The notes under the pieces are model-generated. The model was not told where the DNA came from and did not search any database. It worked only from the letters and a program-made list of their open reading frames with translations. A stretch of 64,000 nt of DNA from Rikenella microfusus DSM 15922. Its GTDB lineage: Bacteria; Bacteroidota; Bacteroidia; Bacteroidales; Rikenellaceae. The translations under genes and the position numbers were made by a program. Below, one piece after another: positions 48,508 to 57,520 of this stretch. Position 1 is the first letter of the stretch. Every line of letters begins with the position of its first letter. Location: assembly GCF_000427365.1 (NCBI RefSeq), contig NZ_KE386488.1, positions 310,001-374,000 on the forward strand, in the 5' to 3' direction.

Positions 48508-49055
48508 TAACTGTGTTGATAACTTGTCACCGACGCATGGGGTCTACGTATCGGCGAACGACCCGGGCCTCCCCCTCCTAAAAAAATGGGCTGGTACTTC
48601 CCCCAAAAAACGGGTCGTCCCTCTAAAAAACGCCCCCCCCAAAAAAGCATTATCCCATCGCGTGTTGTTGGAGGAAAGTTGCGTTCTTCGGGGTACCCCG
48701 AAGAGCGTCGGCCCGCAGCCGCCCGGTGCGGAGGGCCGCTCTGCTTGCTTACGCTCGCTCGCATCCTCCGCCGGCTACGGACCGACTCATCTTACAACAC
48801 AAAAGGGGATGATTCCGAAAAAATGGGCCGGTACTCCCCCCCCCCCAAAAAATCGGGCCGCCCCCTACACTCGAGCGGGCGAGTAACCGCCCGTCCGGGG
48901 CAGTATGATCACGGGCGAATCGTCTGATGTTTATGTCCGGATTTTTCCCGGCCGGTACGCCGCCGCAAAGTCGGGCGAAAGGAGGTGCCGCCCCTGAAAA
49001 ACGTATGGAAACGCCGCCGCTTATCCGGAAGAATATCCGAAAATTCGGTCTGCCG
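48508..49055. repeat. Homopolymer-rich direct repeats around a short inverted element
   Basis: No gene. Direct repeats 48581-48621 and 48818-48865 share AAAAAATGGGCYGGTACTYC plus a C-run, an A-run, CGGGYCGYCCC. They contain poly-C runs of up to about a dozen and repeated A-runs. Between them, about 48650-48815 has imperfect inverted ends (ATCCC...GTGTTGT / ACAACAC...GGGAT) and a perfect 20-bp palindrome centred at 48694/48695. This is unlike modules A-G. Confidence 0.6.
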
Positions 49056-49814
49056 TCAGGCCTTCAACCAGGCGGGAAACTCCGGGAAGGCCCGCCATAA
49101 CGGTTCCGTCCGCAGCCACAGGTGGCGGGCAGCGGCGGCGGCCGCCGGACGTTTCGAACGGATGTCGGCGAGATATTCCTGCGAAACTTCGTGGTCGGTC
49201 GCCGTCCATTCGCGCAGCAGGGCCGGGTCGTCCCGGCGCATCGCTTCGCGCAGGTCGGCCGCCGGGGTCTCCGCCCGCCGGAAAACGGCCCAGTATGCGG
49301 CCAGCCGGGTCGCCTGCGCATCCGGAGGGAGCAGGGCGACCGTTTCGTCGAACAGCTCCCACTCCTCCAACGCCCCGTAACAGAACGCCAGCAGCTCCGA
49401 GGCGTTCAGATGGTCTTCCGGGTCGCGGTCGGCCAGCAGTTCCAGCATGGCCGCCGCCATCTCGAAATCGCCGATCAGGAAGTGGTCTTCCGCCGAGTCG
49501 TACACCATGGTCAGCGCCTGCGCCGTGTAGGGGTCTTCCCAGTCGAGCGTCACGAAATCGTCGTCCGTTCCGTCCATCAGGTCGGCGACCAGCCGGCACC
49601 CCTCCAGCCGGAGCTGGCAGGCCGGGCCGATCTCGCCCGCGGCGGTCAGGCGGTCGGCCAGCGCTTCGCGTGCGGCGAAATGGGCCGGATTGGCAGCCAG
49701 CGCCTCGCGCAGGGCATTTTCGTCCGCATCCGGAGGAAGTCGGCGTGCGGGTCGGGCCGGGACGAGTTTGTAAACGGTGTCGATGACGGGTTCGATACGG
49801 AGCGGAGTTTTCAT
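49056..49814 (-). CDS. Hypothetical soluble repeat-like protein
   Basis: 252 residues, acidic, no signal or membrane segment. Several Ala/Leu-rich helix pairs of about 34 residues (for example ENALREALAANPAHFAAREALADRLTA, then DPEDHLNASELLAFCYGALEEWE) suggest a TPR-like solenoid. No catalytic motif. Not recognised as a named family. Codon use is like the core genes, and it stands between the phage region and tRNA-Arg on the opposite strand. Confidence 0.65.
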   Translation of the reverse strand: MKTPLRIEPVIDTVYKLVPARPARRLPPDADENALREALAANPAHFAAREALADRLTAAGEIGPACQLRLEGCRLVADLMDGTDDDFVTLDWEDPYTAQALTMVYDSAEDHFLIGDFEMAAAMLELLADRDPEDHLNASELLAFCYGALEEWELFDETVALLPPDAQATRLAAYWAVFRRAETPAADLREAMRRDDPALLREWTATDHEVSQEYLADIRSKRPAAAAAARHLWLRTEPLWRAFPEFPAWLKA

Positions 49815-49895
49815 GCCGGAAAATGTTTCGGATACAAAGATAGCGACCGGATTTGGAAACCCGGCGGCGAAATGTTACTTTTGCACCGGAACGGA

Positions 49896-49969
49896 GGTCC
49901 CGTAGCTCAGCTGGATAGAGCAACAGATTTCTAATCTGTCGGCCACAGGTTCGAATCCTGTCGGGATCA
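49896..49969 (+). tRNA. tRNA-Arg (anticodon TCT)
   Basis: 74 nt. Acceptor GGTCCCG pairs with CGGGATC (one G-T), D arm GCTC/GAGC, anticodon stem ACAGA/TCTGT around TTTCTAA (anticodon TCT), T arm ACAGG-TTCGAAT-CCTGT, discriminator A. The CCA end is not encoded. The D and T arms carry the standard bases. It lies next to the phage-gene side, as many integration targets do, but no duplicated tRNA end is seen nearby. Confidence 0.95.
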
Positions 49970-51333
49970 CAAGTGAAGAGGGGGCGGAGGAGGAATCTCA
50001 GCATACCGGATTACCATGTCGTAGCCTCCGGAAGAGACACAAAAGAACGGTTCGAGCAGTCCTTTTTTATGCGAAATCCTTAAAAACGGCCAAGTTTGCA
50101 GCGGGATATTTCACAAATATGTCACACCCCATGGCCACCTTCCGCACCAACGTCCTATCCCACTGTCTGAAAAAAGCAGTGGCCGTATTTCCGGGCTCGG
50201 TATTTTATGGTATTATTCTATGGGTTGCCTGCACGGAGATCGCTTTTCGCCGTCGTGTACGACAACAAGCAGACGGGCGGCAAATATTTTGTAAATCCGA
50301 TTATACAATACACCGATATACCAATAATATATTTATATACGACTTTACCCAAAATCGGGGAGCGATCTCCCTGAACGGCCCTGCGGTGCCGCTCGGCACG
50401 GGGGACCGGGGCTTTGCTCTGCTTGAGGAGGCGGGCGCGGGCCGAAATATACTGAAAATCAAGCGTGCATATAAGATAGGGTAAAGTCGTATATACTCCT
50501 AATATTAAAATATATAAGTTTCCCCGGACGGCTTCCAGCCGTCCGGGGAGCGAGCCGAAAAAATATCGACGAAAACTAAGCAGGTATATCTGAAGTATAT
50601 AATAGGGTTTGTAAAAACCGGGAGCGTTAGTCGTTTGCAGTTCGTATCTTCCTAACGCGGCGGCACGACTTTGGACATCGATCGATTACGAAAAGCAGGC
50701 ATAGGAAACCGAAGCTCGTCTTCTCTTGCCGGTATCGGCCGGTCGGACAACGAACGGAATATTCAAGAAGCCCTTCAACAGATAATTCGTCGTCATCGCT
50801 CGATGGTCCCGCCACGGTTTCGACATCTTTGCACCCCAGGTCCCGTATAACCAAACAACCGATGAAATCGCCGGTACTTACATGGATTAATGCCAGGTGG
50901 CTATATACGAATTTACACCGATTTCCATATGCTCCCGTTTCGGTTCCGCATCAGACGTTTTTCAGTTGTCGGAGAGGGGACGACGCAGGCCGAGAAACAG
51001 ATACTGTGTAAAAATATATGATATTATAACGGAGATTGTACCGAATATTATTCACATTAGATCGATACGATTTTATCCGGAACCACAGATTTGGCAATTT
51101 CCCGACGATTCCCGTCTGTCATGCAGGCCGTCGTTTTTTAGGGGATGCGCAAGGCATCATGGACATGGGAAAGGTCGGTTCGGAAAATTATCACCCGATT
51201 TTGGCCCCATATGTTAAAAGAATATCAATCTTGACTATCGAACAATAAAATGTTATCTTTTGTAAAAATCCCCATTAAATACGTGGATTTTAATTTTAAA
51301 TTTCTATTTTTGATAAAGATAAAAGTCTTACCT
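49970..51333. other. Long intergenic region with module F and an AT-richer stretch
   Basis: 1.36 kb with no supported gene. A complete F element lies at 50334-50495. A CCGGACGG/CCGTCCGG hairpin lies near 50524-50542. 50560-51240 is lower in GC with only short, unconvincing frames; it may be an eroded region. TATTTTTG at 51305-51312 matches TAnnTTTG and could be the -7 box of the permease gene. Confidence 0.5.
50334..50495. repeat. Complete module F
   Basis: 162 bp with perfect 17-bp inverted ends: TATATACGACTTTACCC at 50334-50350 and its complement at 50479-50495. The interior is related, in reverse orientation, to the copy at 19125-19298 (CGGTGCCGCTCGGCAC, GGGCCGAAATATACTG). Confidence 0.75.
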
Positions 51334-52698
51334 ATGTTACAAAATATACGCGCGGCTTTTCAAGCTTTACATCGACACAGACGAACAGCGAAGTTAAATG
51401 TTTTCGGATTCGCCATCGCCCTGTCGGCCGTGATCCTGATCGGTCTGTACGCCTGGCGGGAACTGACCGTCAATCTGTACCACCAAGATGTTGAACGCAT
51501 TTACAAGATTTCCGGTTGGGCGGCTCCCTATCCGCTGGCGACTACGATCGCCGGAGGAGTTTCGGAAATCGAAGCGATCACGAATATCTTTTCGACCAAC
51601 GGAATCTGCGGACTGGAATCGGCCGACGGAAAGGCGGTCAATACCCGTTTCGGCTTCGCGGCTGTCGATCCGGACTTTTTCGATGTTTTCACTTTTCCGG
51701 TTGTAGCCGGCGACCCGCGCAACCCGTTGCCGGATGTCCGTTCGATCGCCCTGACGGAGAGTGCGGCCGAATCCCTGTTCGGCGACGACAATCCGATCGG
51801 CCAAACCGTTATTACGACAGGTTTGGAAGGCCGCGGTCCCTATGTGGTCACGGCCGTACTGAAAGAAGTACCGTTGAACTCGTCGATCCGGTTCTCGGTC
51901 GTTTTTCGCTTCAATCCGAATATGAACCCGGGGGGTGGTATTCCGTACGGGCAAAATTGGAAAGCATGGGACTGCGAAGTGTTCGCCAAACTGGTGCCCG
52001 GAGCGGAGGTGGAAACCGTCAATCGAAAAATGCAGGAAGTGGTGCGAGCGCGCGGTCATTTGAGGTACGAAGTGGAACGGGTCGTCCTGTATCCGTTGTC
52101 GGATATCTATTTCAACCGACCGCAGGTGTGGACCCGTTTTGCCGGGGGAGAATACAGCAAAGTGATGGCCATGATCGTGGTCGGCGCTATTATTCTGCTG
52201 ATGGCGATCATGAATTTCTTCAACCTGTCTACCGCCAGCAGTCTGGTCCGTTCGAAAGAGATCGGGTTGCGTAAGGTGAACGGAGCCACCCGACGCGAGT
52301 TGATCGTCCAGTTTCTCAGCGAGTCCGTCGGAGTGACGCTGATCGCCATGGTGCTGGCGCTGATTATCGTCAATCTGATCCTCCCGTTGTTCGGTTTGTT
52401 TGTCGGTGTTCCGTATCCGCCGATTCTGCTGACCCATCCGTGGGAGTGGCTGTTGCTGGTCGGCGGAAGCCTGGCCGTCGGGTGTATCGCCGGTAGTTAT
52501 CCCGCTTTTTATTTGAGCAGCATCGACCCGATACGGGCAATCTATTCGGAGAGGACTCAGACAGGTTTCGGCGTCGCGCTGTTCCGTAAGGTGCTGATCG
52601 TATTCCAACTGGTCGCCAGTATCGCTATCATGGCATGCGTCTTTGTCATTTCGGGCCAGTTGAACTATTTGCGGACCGAAGTTACGAAAAGAGTGTAA
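51334..52698 (+). pseudogene. ABC transporter permease (MacB/FtsX type), C-terminus removed by the conjugative element
   Basis: 454 residues from ATG 51334. TM1 about 22-42, MacB-type periplasmic domain about 45-275, then an FtsX domain with helices near 285-310, 335-360, 380-405 and 425-445; the signature RSKEIGLRKVNGATRRELIVQFLSES is clear. Bacteroidetes members have two such halves and about 780-800 residues. Here the protein ends at QLNYLRT, followed by seven non-homologous residues and a stop, exactly where the conjugative element begins. The remainder would lie beyond the element's other end. Function is probably lost. Confidence 0.8.
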
Positions 52699-53687
52699 TT
52701 TATTGGAAATGAGCGTAGGTTAATTGCTCTTGATAGTAATAGGTTACGATTTAGTTAGTTATCTACTGCATTATCCTTCTGCGCGTTGCGTAACCTTCAA
52801 AGAACTCTTCGTATGCAAAAGTAGCTATTTAATTCGAGATTTTGATATAAACTCCCGTTTTTTATCCCCTCATTCATAAGAATTTTCCGTAAAAGCGGTA
52901 TTGTCCGTCGGCACACCATTGCCCAAAACGAGTTTGGAACAAACGTGTGCCGACTACCGCATAGCTGGAGAAAAGGGCATTGCCTCACGCCTAAACGATG
53001 TTTAGACAGATGAAGCAATGCCCCTTTCTTTTGCGCCTATGCCAAGAGATGCTTTTACGGGTTTTCAAATGATTTTTCTTTTTTCGCTGTCTCTTTTGCC
53101 GGAAGCGGAAAGTGAATGCAGAGTGTGTCAGCCTGCCCCATGAATGAAACAGGCGCCCACACACAGCCGGACAAACCGGGAAGAATGATTGTTGCCACCC
53201 GGCTGAACAAGTTCCGTCGGATCGGAAACAATCATACTTCCTTTGTTGTGGTTTGCCCTTTTCACGCTTCCGGTGATGTCTTTTTCCTTTTGGTGATTCT
53301 TTTTTTTACGGATTTTCCCCTGAAGTTTTTTTCTACACAATCTGCCTCTGTTTTCGTTTACCTCCATTTTGCGCCTTTCAGTAAGCCGCATCAGTCAGTC
53401 ATTTTCGTTCTGGGCGCAAAGGTAATTCCGGGATTGGACGGGAAAGCAAGGTCAAGCCTCCTGTTTTCGGTAAAAATCTCCAGCCCTGCGGGTAGTATTT
53501 TGACCGAAAAACCTTGCATTCCCTAATCCCTACCTTTTCAAGCACCCGAAACGAAAACGACCGATGCGACAGAAAGACGCATAAAAAAAATGTCGGATAA
53601 ACGAGAGGCAGATAAGATAGTTTGAAACTCAACTCCCTCAGCTCTTGAATCCGCATTAAAAACAAAAAAATCAAAAACAGCGAAGAT
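52699..53687. other. Non-coding left end of the conjugative element
   Basis: About 1 kb with no supported gene. It has two strong hairpins: GTCGGCACAC / GTGTGCCGAC (about 52897-52964) and GGGCATTGC / GCAATGCCC (about 52976-53024, followed by CTTTCTTTT). A minus-strand -7 box TACTTTTG (complement of 52816-52823) points out of the element into the broken permease. 53100-53650 has short frames on both strands that I cannot support. Confidence 0.5.
52816..52823 (-). promoter_or_regulatory. Outward-facing promoter -7 box at the element end
   Basis: On minus, TACTTTTG matches TAnnTTTG and is followed by GCATACGAAGAGTTCTTTGA, wording like that of strong Bacteroidetes leaders. It would transcribe leftward, antisense to the truncated permease. 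Confidence 0.4.
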
Positions 53688-53903
53688 ATGACGGCAACGG
53701 CAAATTTCAGACAAATGGCGCAACACATCGGGTTGGCGATATGCGGCTTGATGATGCGCACCGCCTTCGGGGTGTTCGGCATCCTTTGGGGCATCATCAG
53801 AGAGATTGTAAACGGAGTGTTCCGAGTGGCGATAGGTGTAATCGTGGCTATCCTTTCCACCATTGCCTTCTTTGGCTTCATCCTTTGGTTATTCACCCTT
53901 TAA
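53688..53903 (+). CDS. Small membrane protein of the conjugative element
   Basis: 71 residues with two hydrophobic helices (about 15-38 and 43-68). Unknown function; first gene of a plus-strand run of small element genes. Start ATG 53688. Confidence 0.6.
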   Translation: MTATANFRQMAQHIGLAICGLMMRTAFGVFGILWGIIREIVNGVFRVAIGVIVAILSTIAFFGFILWLFTL

Positions 53904-53914
53904 CCCTTACCGAC

Positions 53915-54136
53915 ATGGCAAAAAGAAACAGCAAGACGGCAGCGCAGCAGTGCAGATATTACGAGGTGGACAACATCTTCGTGTATATGGTGGAAACGTA
54001 CATCAACGGCAATTTTGAAACTTTCCGAAGATTGTACCACGAACTGAACAAGGACGCACGGAGGGATTTCATGGACTTCCTTCTCAGCGAGGTAGAGCCG
54101 ACCTATTGGAGAGAGATACTGAAACAGATAATCTAA
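53915..54136 (+). CDS. Small soluble element protein
   Basis: 73 residues from ATG 53915, basic N-terminus (MAKRNSKTAAQ) then an acidic helical body (VDNIFVYMVETYINGNFETFRRLYHEL). It follows the membrane protein by 11 bp. Family unknown; similar small proteins precede PcfK genes in Bacteroidales elements. Confidence 0.6.
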   Translation: MAKRNSKTAAQQCRYYEVDNIFVYMVETYINGNFETFRRLYHELNKDARRDFMDFLLSEVEPTYWREILKQII

Positions 54137-54149
54137 AAATGACAGCGAT

Positions 54150-54566
54150 ATGAAAGGAACAGACCATTTCAAGAGAACGATATATATGTACTTGGAACAG
54201 CGTGCGGAGGAAGATGCGCTATTTGCAAAGAAGTACCGCAACCCTGCCAAGAACATGGACGAGTGCGTGACCCACATTCTGAACTATGTGCAGAAAAGCG
54301 GTTGCAACGGTTTCACGGACGGAGAGATATTCGGGCAAGCCATCCACTACTATGAGGAAAACGAGATAGAGGTGGGCAAACCGATGGACTGCCAAGTGGT
54401 TGTGAACCACGTTGTGAAACTCACGGCAGAGGAAAAGGCGGAGGCACGTCAGAACGCTGTCCGCAAATACCAAGAGGAGGAACTCCGCAAGTTGCAGAAC
54501 CGCCACAGACCGTCAGCGAGAAAAGAAAACCAACCCCAACCCTCATTATTTGATTTAGGCTTATGA
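54150..54566 (+). CDS. PcfK-like protein
   Basis: 138 residues. Contains the PcfK-like core (MKGTDHFKRTIYMYLEQRAEEDALFAKKY, then NMDECVTHILNYVQKSGCNGFTDGEIFGQAIHYYEE). PcfK and PcfJ were named in the enterococcal pCF10 conjugation region, and homologues are common in Bacteroidetes elements; their function is not settled. The stop overlaps the ATG of PcfJ (ATGA). Confidence 0.82.
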   Translation: MKGTDHFKRTIYMYLEQRAEEDALFAKKYRNPAKNMDECVTHILNYVQKSGCNGFTDGEIFGQAIHYYEENEIEVGKPMDCQVVVNHVVKLTAEEKAEARQNAVRKYQEEELRKLQNRHRPSARKENQPQPSLFDLGL

Positions 54567-55894
54567 AACCGAAGACCAAGATACAGAAAGAGGTGGCAAG
54601 ACTTTCCGCCAACCTTCGCCCCATATCAGCGACACAAATAGATTGGGCATACCGCCACTGCGTTGAGCATATCGGCTACCGCACCAAGAAAGGGAACATC
54701 ACCTGTTCCGACTGCGGTCACGAGTGGCACAGCGACAGCGGACTATGCGACACCCTTGAAGGCTGCACCTGCCCCAAATGCCATGCCGAACTCAAAGTGC
54801 AGGACACACGCAGACGCATCTACAAGGAAACGCAGAATTTCAGCGTGATAACCACCTGCAAAGGGTATCAGGTAATCCGCGTGGCGCAGGTCAGATGCGA
54901 GAGCAGGAAAGGCGAACCGATGCGTTTCTACTGCCACGAGGTCGTGCAGCGTTGGATTTCACCCGACGGCAAGGTTACGGACATGGCGTTGCTCCGTGGC
55001 TTCCTTTTCTGCTATTGCGATGTGTGGGCATTAGGCAGCGATATGGAGGTAAGACCGCACAACAGCCTATACGATGATGTGGTGGCAAGAAGCTGTGCAT
55101 ATCCAAAGATGAGGATATTGCCCCAACTCAGACGTAACGGCTTCAAGGGCGATTTCCACGGCATCTCCCCCGTGCGTCTTTTCAAAGCCTTGCTTTCAGA
55201 CCCAAGAATTGAAACCCTTATGAAAGGCGGTGAGATTGAGGTCATGAAACACTTTCTTTTCAATACCCGTACTGCCGATGAATGTTGGGCATCATATCTG
55301 ATTGCCAAGCGTCACAAGTATCAGATAGACAACCTCTCAATGTGGTGCGACTATCTGCGTATGCTCAAAAAACTCGGTCAAGACCTCCGTAACCCGAAGA
55401 ACATCTGTCCCGAAGATTTCATGGCGGCACACGACAACGCAACCCGAAAAATTGAAGCCATACACGAGAAGGAAAGAGCCGCAGAGCAACGCCGTTGGGA
55501 GATTGAAAGGCGTGAGCGTGAGCAACAGCGACAACTCCAACGAAAGAAAGATGCGGAGGATTTCATCGCCAACAAATCCAAATTCTTCGGCTTGGTAATC
55601 ACGGACGAGGAAATAATCGTCAAGGTGCTTGAAAGCATAGACGAGTATTACAACGAGGGCAAGACGCAGGGCATCTGCGTGTTTGGCAGTGGATACTACA
55701 AGAAAGCCGACACCCTCATACTATCGGCAAGGATTGGCGATGAGATTATTGAAACCGTAGAGGTGGACTTGCGAACCCTCGAAGTGGTGCAGTGCCACGG
55801 CAAGCACAACCAGGACACCGAATATCACGAGCGCATCATAGACCTTGTGAACAAGAACGCCAACCTTATCCGTGAGCGGATGAAAGCGGCATAG
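54563..55894 (+). CDS. PcfJ-like protein
   Basis: 443 residues. An N-terminal zinc-ribbon-like part has CSDCGHEW and CTCPKCHAEL (about 50-77), a middle with conserved YCDVWALGSDMEVRP, and a basic coiled-coil near 315-345 (REREQQRQLQRKKDAEDF). PcfJ-like proteins of conjugative elements are of unknown role; a nucleic-acid-binding function is suggested by the zinc ribbon. Translationally coupled to PcfK. Confidence 0.82.
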   Translation: MKPKTKIQKEVARLSANLRPISATQIDWAYRHCVEHIGYRTKKGNITCSDCGHEWHSDSGLCDTLEGCTCPKCHAELKVQDTRRRIYKETQNFSVITTCKGYQVIRVAQVRCESRKGEPMRFYCHEVVQRWISPDGKVTDMALLRGFLFCYCDVWALGSDMEVRPHNSLYDDVVARSCAYPKMRILPQLRRNGFKGDFHGISPVRLFKALLSDPRIETLMKGGEIEVMKHFLFNTRTADECWASYLIAKRHKYQIDNLSMWCDYLRMLKKLGQDLRNPKNICPEDFMAAHDNATRKIEAIHEKERAAEQRRWEIERREREQQRQLQRKKDAEDFIANKSKFFGLVITDEEIIVKVLESIDEYYNEGKTQGICVFGSGYYKKADTLILSARIGDEIIETVEVDLRTLEVVQCHGKHNQDTEYHERIIDLVNKNANLIRERMKAA

Positions 55895-55918
55895 CATAAC
55901 CCCTAAAACAACATTGAT

Positions 55919-56176
55919 ATGGAAGTAAGAATTGAAAGTATGATTTGTGTGTGGGATGATGCAATCCCCACGATGTTCCTTGAATTTGTGAACCTCCTCA
56001 CTCTCACAACGAGTGAGGGGGAATTGAGAAAGAGCGTAAAGGAGTTTGCCGAGAAGCACGAACTTGACAAGTTTTTCCTTTACGGCTTCGGCTCACACCA
56101 TTTCTACCTGCACCAACGCTACACAAGCAACCCCGAAATGGTGATGAAGAACAGAGTTCTGTCAGTACATTTTTAA
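55919..56176 (+). CDS. Small hypothetical element protein
   Basis: 85 residues, soluble, acidic. Begins 24 bp after PcfJ. Not recognised. Confidence 0.55.
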   Translation: MEVRIESMICVWDDAIPTMFLEFVNLLTLTTSEGELRKSVKEFAEKHELDKFFLYGFGSHHFYLHQRYTSNPEMVMKNRVLSVHF

Positions 56177-56195
56177 CCATCTAAAAAGCAACATT

Positions 56196-56429
56196 ATGAC
56201 AACACGAATGACCATCAACGGAGTAAGCACCTGCGCGGAAGCAGGTACGGAGAAATACGAGCGTTTCCAATCGGGTATCGGAAGACGCAGGCGGACACTT
56301 GTGCAGTACGACTACCGCCACCCCATAGACAGAGAATTGTTCTCTTGTGTCAAACCCACGTTGGACGAGTGCCGAGCCGCACGGGACAAGTGGCTGAACG
56401 CAAAGAAGGGAAAGGAGGACAGACTATGA
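56196..56429 (+). CDS. DUF3873-like small element protein
   Basis: 77 residues. The wording MTINGVSTCAEAGTEKYERF and VQYDYRHPIDRELFSCVKPTLDECRAARDKWL is what I know from DUF3873 proteins of Bacteroidetes conjugative transposons; function unknown. Stop overlaps the next ATG (ATGA, 56426-56429). Confidence 0.7.
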   Translation: MTTRMTINGVSTCAEAGTEKYERFQSGIGRRRRTLVQYDYRHPIDRELFSCVKPTLDECRAARDKWLNAKKGKEDRL

Positions 56430-56671
56430 ACACGACCTATCAAACGCTGATAGTCAAGTTCAGCGAACCTATCACGGCATTGGACGGTATCTTTGACGAT
56501 ACCGGAGCGTGGGGAACGGACACCCTCAAGGGGTGGATAGATGATTACGAAAGCACACGTTTCACCGCCACCGACAGCCATACGGCAGTCATCACGAGCG
56601 AGTACAATATGGAATGTGTGAAAGAGTGGCTACAACGGCAGACCCCCATTTCCGAAATGCGAGAATTTTGA
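56426..56671 (+). CDS. Small hypothetical element protein
   Basis: 81 residues from ATG 56426, coupled by a 4-base overlap to the DUF3873-like gene. Acidic, no motif. Not recognised. Confidence 0.6.
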   Translation: MNTTYQTLIVKFSEPITALDGIFDDTGAWGTDTLKGWIDDYESTRFTATDSHTAVITSEYNMECVKEWLQRQTPISEMREF

Positions 56672-56724
56672 ACGGGATGGCGGTGTCCGCACCGCCAATA
56701 CTTAAAACCCTAAAAACAAAAGAT

Positions 56725-57033
56725 ATGATAGCCAAGACGATATTACAGCAGATAGGCGGAAAACGCTTCACCGCCATGACAGGTAGCCGTGATTTCATAG
56801 ATATGGGCAACGGCTTACGGATGAGCCTTGCAAGGAACAAAACAAGTGCCAACCGCCTTGACATCATCTATGACGAAGGGGCAGACCTCTACAATATGCG
56901 CTTCTACCGCAGGACGTTCAGCAAAAAGACCTTTGAGTGCAAGACAAAGGACATTGCCGTACACGAGGGTATCTATTTTGATATGCTGGAGGAAATGTTC
57001 ACGATGGTGACGGGACTTTACACACGCTTTTGA
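56725..57033 (+). CDS. Small hypothetical element protein
   Basis: 102 residues from ATG 56725; an upstream GTG frame start at 56614 overlaps the previous gene and is rejected. Contains a well-formed domain (LQQIGGKRFTAMTGSRDFI, then YDEGADLYNMRFYRR). Such proteins accompany PcfJ in related elements. Function unknown. Last gene of the plus-strand run. Confidence 0.65.
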   Translation: MIAKTILQQIGGKRFTAMTGSRDFIDMGNGLRMSLARNKTSANRLDIIYDEGADLYNMRFYRRTFSKKTFECKTKDIAVHEGIYFDMLEEMFTMVTGLYTRF

Positions 57034-57135
57034 GTGGCGGGGCGGCGAGAGCCGCCCTACTTTCTTTCAGTGAGCATGATGGCGGACAAAGAAAGTAGCA
57101 AAGAAACCTTTGTCCAATCTGCGATAACTAAAAAA

Positions 57136-57156
57136 TCCGCAAGTAAAACTTGCGGA
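57136..57156 (+). terminator. Hairpin after the small-gene run
   Basis: TCCGCAAGT-AAA-ACTTGCGGA, perfect 9-bp stem with a 3-base loop, 100 bp past the last plus-strand gene. No T-run. Confidence 0.5.
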
Positions 57157-57464
57157 GGCTATATATTGGGTCGTTATTTTTTGGTGGAGGGGAATGATAA
57201 TCTCGAACCGTTGAACTACACATTTCTGCTTCGTCTCCATTTCCCCCAACGATTTGATACGTTCAATCATTTTTGTTGTTCCTTTCTGAATTTTCCTAAA
57301 TACTTTCTTCATAATTTCGCTATACTTTTTATGGTTAATAACTATGTTTTGTATTGCTCTCACAACACTTACAACTTGAAGTGTTATTTGGAAACCGATA
57401 GGCAAAAATGGCTCAACGATGTCAATTAACGAGAAAATCCTACGATAATCTATCAAGTGATAGA

Positions 57465-57503
57465 GCAAAAGACGTGCCAAGTTAAATATGGCACGTCTTT
57501 TGC
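57465..57503 (-). terminator. Terminator of the tra operon end
   Basis: Perfect 15-bp stem GCAAAAGACGTGCCA / TGGCACGTCTTTTGC with a 9-base loop. On minus it follows the lysozyme stop by 17 bp and its 3' arm holds TCTTTT. Confidence 0.75.
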
Positions 57504-57520
57504 CAGTTTTGTCAGTCCTT

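Larger units (their letters stand above)
57034..57520. other. Gap between the convergent small-gene run and tra operon
   Basis: Terminators stand at both sides. Between about 57160 and 57460 the sequence is AT-rich. A minus-strand frame spans 57067-57543, but it runs through both terminators and into the lysozyme gene end, so I do not call it. Confidence 0.5.

Noticed and set aside
49896-49969. tRNA-Arg as attachment site of the phage module or conjugative element
   Set aside because: No duplicated tRNA 3' end was found near either element boundary, and the conjugative element starts 2.7 kb away inside a gene.
50119-50484. 121-codon frame after tRNA-Arg
   Set aside because: Half of it lies in module F and the rest shows no protein-like pattern.
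1-50500. CRISPR array
   Set aside because: Repeats are interspersed with genes, lack regular 20-40 bp spacers, and no cas gene is present.
53116-53526. Overlapping frames on both strands at the element's left end
   Set aside because: No recognisable domain, uneven composition, and both strands equally open.
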